From Acidobacteriota bacterium (GTDB lineage: Bacteria > Acidobacteriota > Terriglobia > Terriglobales > Acidobacteriaceae), in contig JABCZL010000007.1 of NCBI GenBank assembly GCA_013289685.1, positions 289,170-353,169 of the forward strand: a stretch of 64,000 bases of DNA, read 5' to 3'. The notes under the pieces were generated by a model. That model had not been told where the DNA came from. It saw only the letters and a list, made by a program, of their open reading frames with translations, and did not search any database. The translations under genes and the position numbers were made by a program. Each line of letters opens with the position of its first letter. Position 1 is the first letter of the stretch. Positions 57,352-64,000 of the stretch are shown here, in pieces.

Positions 57352-57629
57352 AACGAATAAAGCTGCTTGTGAAGGGAACCATGAGCCAGGCGGAGTCTGC
57401 CGCGTTGGCGCATGGCATCCAGTTGGGCGCCGTCACACAAACGAAATGCAAGGATCAATCGTTTTACTGCGAGGCCTTCGTCGACGAAAGCTACCAGGCC
57501 GCGGTCCGGATCTGGTTTGCGGCCGCGGATCATAAAAACTTGGTCGGATATTCTCACGGGTCGCTGCTGTGGTTTGCAATCGAGGAGCAGGCGATCGAGC
57601 ATGAAAGCGAGGTCAGCCATGCCGGCTAG
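57348..57629 (+). CDS. Hypothetical protein, GTG start
   Basis: GTGA overlap with previous stop; (M)KRIKLLVKGTMSQAESAALAHGIQLGAVTQTKCKDQSFYCEAF... Confidence 0.45.
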   Translation: MKRIKLLVKGTMSQAESAALAHGIQLGAVTQTKCKDQSFYCEAFVDESYQAAVRIWFAAADHKNLVGYSHGSLLWFAIEEQAIEHESEVSHAG

Positions 57630-57792
57630 TCGCATCCAACGGGACGTTTGGCGGGAGTTCTCGACTGGCGACATCGAAAACATTGTCGCCTGCCTTGTTC
57701 TGCGATGCGACGCTGGGGTGATCGAGGAAGATGAGCTGTCGGTCCTTTGGCTTTGCGGGTGCGAATTATTCCGGCGCCGGAGGGCAGCATGA
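57619..57792 (+). CDS. Hypothetical small protein
   Basis: MPASRIQRDVWREFSTGDIENIVACLVLRCDAGVIEEDELSVLWLCGCELFRRRRAA; overlaps both neighbours. Confidence 0.4.
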   Translation: MPASRIQRDVWREFSTGDIENIVACLVLRCDAGVIEEDELSVLWLCGCELFRRRRAA

Positions 57793-57908
57793 AGATGCTC
57801 TGGTGTTCCGAGATCGTTCTAATCGGGCTCACAACCGTGGTGATCACCGCCGCGCTGGTCGATGCGGTGAGGGAGCACCGAAAACGACGCAGGGAAAAAC
57901 AGCTATGA
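57789..57908 (+). CDS. Hypothetical small membrane peptide, 39 aa
   Basis: MKMLWCSEIVLIGLTTVVITAALVDAVREHRKRRREKQL; ATGA overlaps on both sides. Confidence 0.4.
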   Translation: MKMLWCSEIVLIGLTTVVITAALVDAVREHRKRRREKQL

Positions 57909-58060
57909 GCGAGCGCTGGCAAGAATTTTTGCTCGCGGCCGTCGTCCTGCTCTGCGCTTTTTTGTGGAAATGGAAACGCGAACGCCGGCGCGCGCGAGAA
58001 ACGCGAAGGGCGCAGCAGCGCGCCGGCTACCGGATCGACGGCTCCGCCGGTACGCCCTAA
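57905..58060 (+). CDS. Hypothetical small membrane protein
   Basis: MSERWQEFLLAAVVLLCAFLWKWKRERRRARETRRAQQ: one TM plus basic tail. Confidence 0.45.
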   Translation: MSERWQEFLLAAVVLLCAFLWKWKRERRRARETRRAQQRAGYRIDGSAGTP

Positions 58061-58094
58061 AAACAGGCTTGCCGACGGGGGAGTCGGCAGTGAC

Positions 58095-58143
58095 GAGGAA
58101 CGGCGAGCGGCTCGGGGGAGTACGCTCGCCGGTTCTCTTTTTC
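58095..58143 (+). terminator. Terminator-like hairpin
   Basis: gaggaacggcgagc...gctcgccggttctc followed by TTTTT (imperfect stem). Confidence 0.6.
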
Positions 58144-58552
58144 GGAGGGGATCTTGAGTCGCAATCCAATTTGGCCGTTGTATGGCGTGGTGCGGATCGC
58201 GGACATTCTCGCCAGGTGGACGGTGCGGGCTGACAAAGAGCGCAAGTACCAGCAGAGCCGACGAAGACGCACGGATGTGCTGTACGGGAGACGCGCCTCC
58301 GATGTGACCTCGCCTCGTGGCCTTCACTCGCTCCACATTCATTGGCTGCCAGCGCTTCTGCTCGGAGGCCTGGGCGCGCTGATTCTGCATTGGCTGTGGG
58401 TCGGAGCGACGATCAGCCGCTAACGGCGATTCTTTGGGCGCATTTCGGGCACCATCACTGCGAAGCCGCGCCCCGTAAGGCTTTTCGGGGACGCTCCGGA
58501 TATCGAATCCGCTGTGCCCTGCCTTTTGCAATTCGCGCTGGACTGATCACTA

Positions 58553-59044
58553 GTGAATCGGGCAGAATTGTTATCCGTGAAGATCATTGAAAACGCGGTA
58601 GAAGTGCTTCAGGATCCGGCGTTCGTCCGAGACCTCGTGGATCTAGTGGTGAGCTTGGCGGATTCCGAATGGCATTCCGAATGGCATGTGACGGATGCGA
58701 TCGTCGTCCCCAGAATTTTCTGGGTAATCACCAACCATAGCTTTAACCCTCCCCCGACCGACGCTCAACTGGAAGAACTGAAACGCGATGCACACACCAG
58801 CCGCCACGAGGGAGAGATTGTTCGGATTCTTGATAAGAGCAAATTGCCGGAGGCCCTGAGGAAACGCGCTGCTGCGGCTGCTGAGATTCAAGCTGTCAAG
58901 GATGGCACAGCTCCCCGCGACGTGTCCGAAAGACGGCTGCTCTATCTTGCCTCGCAACTCGAAGCGCAGTGGCCCGAGATTCCACCGTCTCCCGGGAGAA
59001 GAGCGCCCGGAGTTCCCGAGAAGAAGAGAGGGAAAAAGGTGTAA
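58553..59044 (+). CDS. Hypothetical protein
   Basis: 163 aa, MNRAELLSVKIIENAVEVLQDPAFVRDLVDLVVSLADSEWHSEWHVTDAIVV... Confidence 0.45.
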   Translation: MNRAELLSVKIIENAVEVLQDPAFVRDLVDLVVSLADSEWHSEWHVTDAIVVPRIFWVITNHSFNPPPTDAQLEELKRDAHTSRHEGEIVRILDKSKLPEALRKRAAAAAEIQAVKDGTAPRDVSERRLLYLASQLEAQWPEIPPSPGRRAPGVPEKKRGKKV

Positions 59045-59657
59045 AATTCCGCCAGTACAGCGCAACATTCCAACGCTGTCTATATCCATAAGCATCGATC
59101 TTTCCAGCCACACACCGCGTCCCGTCAAGGATTTCCATACATAGGCCTTGATCGATATTGACATTCTCCCCTTCCTGCGCTACGTTCGCCTCAGAACGAT
59201 GCGCAACACCGTCGAAAGTGTTGCGCAACACGCAACAGGGGGACGGGCCTCATGGCGGAGACGTACGAAGTTCTCTGGAGCGGCACGAAGGACACGGAGT
59301 TCCAGAAATCTCAACAGCGACCAGCCACAGAGCTTCCGCTCGATGCACGACAGCACATTGGAAACGCTGGGGTTGCGCGCAAGCGCAGGCAGCATGCAAC
59401 TTCGGACGATGCGAACGCGGCGCGAATCCGAGAGCAGTGGCACCGCGAAAATCAACCGATCGCGACCAGCAGCTTACCGAGAGGCGAGCCGATCAAAACT
59501 TAGCCATGCCGCAACAATCGCTACAGTCCGAACCGCGGAAACGGCGAGGCTCTCAGCTTCCTTGGGATGGCCCGAAACCGCGCAGGAAGCCGAAGGGCAA
59601 GCCAGAGATGCGGCTGCCACAGCTAGTGCTCTTTCCTGAGAGCCAGCAGGCGACCCG

Positions 59658-60191
59658 ATGAGCGCCGTCTGTTCCATTTGTCGGAGAGAGGACCGCACGG
59701 CGATCGAGGAGAGCCACGTCGCTGGCATGAGCCTGCGCGCGATCGCGAAGGCCCATCCTGGAACGACCGCATGGAGTCTGCGTCGACACTTCGCGCATGT
59801 GCCGGCGATCATCGAGCAGCAGCAGCAGCTGCAGGTACGCCAGGTGCAGAACGATCGAGTGACTGCGAAGTTACCGGCACGCGTTGAATCGTTGCTTGCC
59901 GAGCTGGAGCGCATGACCGTGAACGCCAATCGACGCCGGGATTACGCGGCCGCGCTGAATGCAATCCGCGCCAGGCTCGCATGCTTGGAGATGTTGGGCA
60001 AGATCAGCGGCGAGCTGCGAGCAGGTGCCGGCGAGTTCGTGCCGGGAAATGTGGCGGCGGTTCAGCTGAACATCGCGCCCGCGGCTGCGCCCGAAAAAGA
60101 TCCTCAGTGGCTGGTGCGGCGCATGTGCGAAATCTACGGTCTGCAATGGCCGCGCGAGCATGCGGAGAGCGACGAGAGGAAGCCGAACTAG
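59658..60191 (+). CDS. Phage-type protein with Cys pair and HTH-like N-terminus, possibly small-terminase-like
   Basis: CSICRREDRTAIEESHVAGMSLRAIAKAHPGTTAWSLRRHFAHVPAI; ATGA overlap with the preceding small ORF. Confidence 0.5.
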   Translation: MSAVCSICRREDRTAIEESHVAGMSLRAIAKAHPGTTAWSLRRHFAHVPAIIEQQQQLQVRQVQNDRVTAKLPARVESLLAELERMTVNANRRRDYAAALNAIRARLACLEMLGKISGELRAGAGEFVPGNVAAVQLNIAPAAAPEKDPQWLVRRMCEIYGLQWPREHAESDERKPN

Positions 60192-60716
60192 TTCGCCGGT
60201 GAGCGGACCAACCGACCCGGCAGGCAGGAGCGGGAGGCAAACCAGCCCTCCGCTCTTTTCCTTTGTGGGAATGTAGGAAACCGACTGACGCGGAGCAGAA
60301 AGTATCTTCGCCAGGGGTTCCGAATCCGTCCACCGGTGGACAGATTCACACGGGCATGGTACGGGCATTGTCGCTCGGGAAGCACTGCCCAGCGCGCGTT
60401 TCCAGCCTCGCAGCGGATCATCAGTCCGCTGCGCCGGGAAGTGGAAAGTGGCGCAACTTTGCACTTGCGTCCTCGTGTTCATTCTGGTAATCCTGATCTT
60501 GTCTTGGTTTTGCGGGCGTGCGGCGACACTCCTTTGACCGGATGACCCCGCGCCCCGCAAAACAAGGTTATCCGGTCACATGGCTTCCACACACAATTCG
60601 ATTTCGCCATTCGCCGGGCCGATCTCCGCGCGCAGCACAGCGCCTTCCCCAATCAGGTCCAATCGGACCGCTCTAACAGGAGCGACCTTCGACGGGTCGC
60701 CACCGAGCGGCCACCG

Positions 60717-60959
60717 ATGGGATCCGAACCTTCTGAAGTAATCCAGCAACCGCGGTCGAATGATCAACTGGTAGCGGCCTACGCACACCTGCGTCTGAGC
60801 CAGGAGCGTGCACGGCTCCTCCAGGAGGCAGCGAAGCAGCGCGCGAAACATCCGGTACAGGCGGGCCTCACGTTAGCACGAGCGAACGCGCTCAAGGTCG
60901 CGCTGAATTTCTTTAAGGCCCTACAGAAAGAGAATGCGGGCACAACGGCCAGCGAGTGA
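60717..60959 (+). CDS. Hypothetical small protein
   Basis: 80 aa ending at a strong terminator hairpin. Confidence 0.4.
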   Translation: MGSEPSEVIQQPRSNDQLVAAYAHLRLSQERARLLQEAAKQRAKHPVQAGLTLARANALKVALNFFKALQKENAGTTASE

Positions 60960-60995
60960 GAGGTGCAGCTCTCATTTGCTGGCCGTTTTTGTTTT
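60944..60995 (+). terminator. Strong rho-independent terminator overlapping the upstream ORF stop
   Basis: AACGGCCAGCGAGTGAGAG-gtgcag-CTCTCATTTGCTGGCCGTT followed by TTTGTTTT. Confidence 0.85.
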
Positions 60996-61042
60996 GCGGA
61001 GGAAGGCACGGCACGACAAACGAGTTTGGCAGGAGCAAGAGC

Positions 61043-62263
61043 ATGGCTGCACGAGCTGAGCAAGAACCGAAACCAAAACTATCGCTAGAGATCCGCATTG
61101 GCGAGTCGACGCTCTATGACCATGCACCGGGAATGCGCGCCGTCTTAAAGGAAATAGCGATCATGACATCGTCGCCGGGATCGGAGAAGAAACCAAAGAG
61201 TGATGGTTTCGACGCGGGGTGGAACTGGGCCGGCTGGTGTTGGCCCCAGGAAAAGACTCTTGCTGGTCGCACAGGCAATTGTGAGCGACTAGTGAGAAAA
61301 GCCGTGCATCGATTCCAGGCGGATAGCGTCGTTGAAATCCGCAGTTGGCGGGATCGATCGGGACGGCCGCATAACGCCTATCGCATCCGGGAAGAAGTGA
61401 TCGACGCGGCAAGGCGTAAACCGGGTGAGGATCGGAAGCGCCGGAGTGATCGCAAGGCGAATGCTACCAGCTACAAAAGCCATAGGAACGCTGAGAGCCA
61501 TAGGAACGCCTGTCCCATCGACGTTGCGACGGAAAGCCATAGGAACGCTGAGCCAGCAGCCATAGGAACGCTGAGCCATGAGCCACAGGAACGCGAGCCA
61601 CGAAAGCCACAGGAACTAGATGCCGTGGAGGTTGGTTTAGTACGAGGTGGGTGTATTGAGGTATGTGAAGAGGGGGGTGTTAGGGGGGAGAGTTCAAGTC
61701 AGACGTTGACAGCAGAAGAGCAACACCGCGCGCCCAAAACCGGCGCGCCTTTTTTTCCAGATCCTTCACCCCAAATTCAGCAGCAAGAGCAACCGCAACC
61801 GCAACCGCAAAACCTTCCTGGGGAAGTGGAAGAGCAACGGCAACGGCAACAGCAAGAGCAACCGCCAGAGATCGATCAACCTACTCCACAGAATCATTTC
61901 GAACCTGGTGCGCACGAGATCCTCGCGGCCTATCCACGCCAGAGCGGCTGCATTCCGATTCTCGATGCACGGGCAGCGCTGGAGCGCGTAAAGCAGGCAG
62001 GATTGTCCGCATCCTGGCTGCAGGCCCAAGTTTGGGAGTTCGGAAAGAATCCGGGCGGGTTAGTTCCACCATTCGGGACGTGGATGCGCCGAAATTTGGA
62101 GAGGCTAATCAGCGCGGCATCCGCTGTGCAGACCGACGTCAGACTGGAGACAGGAGAACAGAACGATGAACTCAAGCGCGCAGTTGAAAGCGGTAACGTT
62201 GCGACCGATGCGAGCGTGGAGAGGCCACGAGAAGGACCTGGACGCGCTGCTGGTCTCGATTGA
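61043..62263 (+). CDS. Candidate phage replication initiator (lambda O-like layout)
   Basis: N-terminal basic region with winged-helix-like sequence (WNWAGWCWPQEKTLAGRTGNCERLVRKAVHRFQADSVVEIRSWRDRSGRPHNAYRI), central DNA repeats, Q/P-rich linker, C-terminal helical region. ATG at 61043 preferred over 60956 because of the intervening terminator. Confidence 0.55.
   Translation: MAARAEQEPKPKLSLEIRIGESTLYDHAPGMRAVLKEIAIMTSSPGSEKKPKSDGFDAGWNWAGWCWPQEKTLAGRTGNCERLVRKAVHRFQADSVVEIRSWRDRSGRPHNAYRIREEVIDAARRKPGEDRKRRSDRKANATSYKSHRNAESHRNACPIDVATESHRNAEPAAIGTLSHEPQEREPRKPQELDAVEVGLVRGGCIEVCEEGGVRGESSSQTLTAEEQHRAPKTGAPFFPDPSPQIQQQEQPQPQPQNLPGEVEEQRQRQQQEQPPEIDQPTPQNHFEPGAHEILAAYPRQSGCIPILDARAALERVKQAGLSASWLQAQVWEFGKNPGGLVPPFGTWMRRNLERLISAASAVQTDVRLETGEQNDELKRAVESGNVATDASVERPREGPGRAAGLD
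61478..61616 (+). repeat. Iteron-like array, six copies of AGCCAyAGGAACGCtGAG
   Basis: Copies start at 61478, 61496, 61535, 61558, 61581 and 61605; core agcca(t/c)aggaac. Confidence 0.88.
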
Positions 62264-62468
62264 GGACCGCGTCGTCGCCTGGCTGAACCAACACGGCGGA
62301 CCGGTCAACGACGACATTCGCCGGCAGATTGGCTGGCAGTTCATCGTCGGGATGGGATGGAACCGGCTGCAGCCCGAGGAAGCGCCGCGGTTGGAGATCG
62401 TTTCGCGGAGAGATGTAGAGCCGTCAGTGCAGGGCGAGTTGTTCGATCGGCCGGAGGCAGTGCGATGA
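62166..62468 (+). CDS. Hypothetical protein
   Basis: 100 aa, overlaps the initiator 3' end and the next ATG (ATGA at 62465). Confidence 0.45.
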   Translation: MNSSAQLKAVTLRPMRAWRGHEKDLDALLVSIEDRVVAWLNQHGGPVNDDIRRQIGWQFIVGMGWNRLQPEEAPRLEIVSRRDVEPSVQGELFDRPEAVR

Positions 62469-62835
62469 ACGAGCGGTTAGCCGACATCTGGGACGACTAC
62501 GCGGTGAAGCAGGAGATGGAGCGAGACCTTGGCGACAACGAACCGGAGGAGAACGATGAAGACGAAGAGCACGAAGGCCGGCAACGGAGTGGACCCCATC
62601 GAGCGCGCCCGAGTTGAGCGAGTGGGAAAACTTCTGGCGCAGGTTCTGACAGAGCTGCGCTGGCGGAGGAGTTGTGCAAACTTTATCCGATGCAGGTCGG
62701 GAAGTTGCAGTGACTTTTTCAGGGCACAGTTCGGGCACGGTTGCGCAAAAGGCAGGCCCAGAGCGGCTTTCGAGAGGCGCGGAGGACTAAGAGTCCGCGG
62801 TGGATGAACGCAGAACGGCACGGAGGGCGCGACGA

Positions 62836-63006
62836 ATGAAGAACGGCGATACGGGGAAGTGTCCGTTGTGCGGCAAGCCATGCCGCTGGGACGAGGAAAT
62901 TGTACAGATGCACGCGGGCACCGATGGTTTCGTGCATTTCGACTGCCTGCAGGAGACGGCGGAATCTCTCGTCGACACCGAGCGCGAGATCGGGAGGCGC
63001 GCGTGA
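62836..63006 (+). CDS. Small zinc-ribbon protein
   Basis: MKNGDTGKCPLCGKPCRWDEEIVQMHAGTDGFVHFDCLQETAE: CPLCGKPC...HFDC. Confidence 0.5.
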   Translation: MKNGDTGKCPLCGKPCRWDEEIVQMHAGTDGFVHFDCLQETAESLVDTEREIGRRA

Positions 63007-63446
63007 GGGTTGAGGTTTTCGCTTCCGGGCGTTGCGTGCCGTCGCAGGGCGGAATCGGAATTTATGGCTGCGTTTTGAAAACCGATGGTGTAGTGACCTG
63101 GACTGACTCCGGGTGTTCGGGACGTGTGGGTCAGACGATCTTGTCCGCGAAGTTTGCGGGCGCAATCGTTGCGCTGCGCAAGTTGACCGACGAGCACGAG
63201 GCGCATCCCGAATCGGCGCTCGCGTTGTTTGTCGACGACCGACAAACAAAGCTGCAGCTCGATGGGACGTGGATCGTTGGCCAGAGCGATCTCCACTTTC
63301 CGCTGTGGAAGGAAGCGCGCGAACTTTATTTCGTGCTGAACCAGTACCGCGAATTTTATCTGGGCTGGAGAAACGACAACGTGGCCGCGGAGTTGGTCGC
63401 GCAGACAATGCGACGGCATCGTCTCTGTGGAGAGATCTCGCGATGA
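63003..63446 (+). CDS. RNase H-fold-like protein
   Basis: GTG start overlapping previous stop; GGIGIYGCVLKTDGVVTWTDSGCSGRVGQTILSAKFAGAIVALRKL...ALFVDDRQTKLQL resembles RNase HI layout. Confidence 0.45.
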   Translation: MRVEVFASGRCVPSQGGIGIYGCVLKTDGVVTWTDSGCSGRVGQTILSAKFAGAIVALRKLTDEHEAHPESALALFVDDRQTKLQLDGTWIVGQSDLHFPLWKEARELYFVLNQYREFYLGWRNDNVAAELVAQTMRRHRLCGEISR

Positions 63447-63673
63447 GCCCGATGCATGGGCCGACGCAGGAGCATCTTCGTTTTCTCGCGGCGAAGGCGA
63501 TCATCGAACGCGCGAGGGCTCGCGCTGGCGTGAGGCTTCCGCCTTACACTCGTGCGCAGTGGGACCGTGAGCAGCAGCAGTTGCGTGCGAGTGTAGCTAG
63601 GAAGCGGCGGATCCAGCGAGTTGCGATGTTCGAAAGCCGGATTCATGGCGTGAAGTTAACGGAGGCCTCGTGA
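63443..63673 (+). CDS. Hypothetical basic protein
   Basis: MSPMHGPTQEHLRFLAAKAIIERARARAGVRLPPYTRAQWDREQQQLRASVARKRRIQ; ATGA overlap. Confidence 0.4.
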   Translation: MSPMHGPTQEHLRFLAAKAIIERARARAGVRLPPYTRAQWDREQQQLRASVARKRRIQRVAMFESRIHGVKLTEAS

Positions 63674-64000
63674 AAGCGAAGGATGGTGATCACAAACTCG
63701 AATCGATGGTTGCCGATTTCTCGTGGCCGGCAGAACCCGAATTGAGGCAGGCGACGCGACTCGCATCTCGTGGAGGCCGATCGGAGCGCGACTGCGGATT
63801 ATCTTCGGCGCCAGGGCGCGAGATCGAGGAGCTGCTGCCGCGCGCGCAGCAGTTCGCCGACGCGCGGAGTCGCGAAGTGCTCAAGCTGCTCGACCTGGAG
63901 GCGGATGTGGCTGCAGCGCGGCGCTGCTCTAGTCGACGGCCACGGAAACTCGATCCGGTTCGCGATCATGTCGTGGCATTTCTGGCGCGGCATTCGGAGA

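Larger units (their letters stand above)
56250..64000. mobile_element. Left part of a prophage-like integrative element, right end outside the window
   Basis: Begins at the broken tRNA-Arg; contains many small overlapping ORFs (ATGA/GTGA junctions), strong internal terminators, a candidate initiator with internal iterons and an RNase H-like ORF. No integrase or virion gene seen in the window. Confidence 0.65.

Noticed and set aside
61478-61616. CRISPR array
   Set aside because: Repeats of ~18 bp with irregular 0-21 bp gaps, inside an ORF and with no cas genes; fits iterons better.

Overview
The gene content (DUF2934, DUF2911, DUF481, DUF4139, ImuA-ImuB-DnaE2, a ccm cluster and pervasive short palindromic repeats) suggests an Acidobacteriota chromosome; this placement is inferred, not computed. 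Ordinary genes include ccmF/ccmH, a TolC-like protein, a PQQ/sorbosone-type dehydrogenase with cytochrome c domain, an imuA-imuB-dnaE2 mutasome cassette, ppc, a PhoB-like regulator with phoU, an SDR/ADH pair, a CocE hydrolase/MFS/LysR group, a MATE pump, a SpoIIE-type phosphatase, trxB-like, a Crp/Fnr regulator, proline dehydrogenase and an ECF sigma/anti-sigma/DUF3106 cluster. Two complete tRNA genes (Glu-CUC, Val-CAC) and a tRNA-Arg(UCU) 5' half are readable. Main unusual signals: (1) several families of dispersed palindromic and heptamer-periodic repeats, about nine of them inserted without breaking frame inside imuA, imuB and dnaE2; (2) an iteron-like array inside a candidate replication initiator gene in a phage-like region from about 56.25 kb to the window end; (3) that region begins at a tRNA-Arg broken just after its anticodon loop; (4) a 16-bp copy of the tRNA-Glu 3' end 6.8 kb downstream in the geometry of an integrated island; (5) a 188-bp duplication of SDR 3' end/spacer/next-gene start flanking an inserted alcohol dehydrogenase; (6) apparent single-base frameshifts in a BKACE/DUF849 gene and an SRPBCC-like gene. 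No searches were run; all family calls come from reading the translations.
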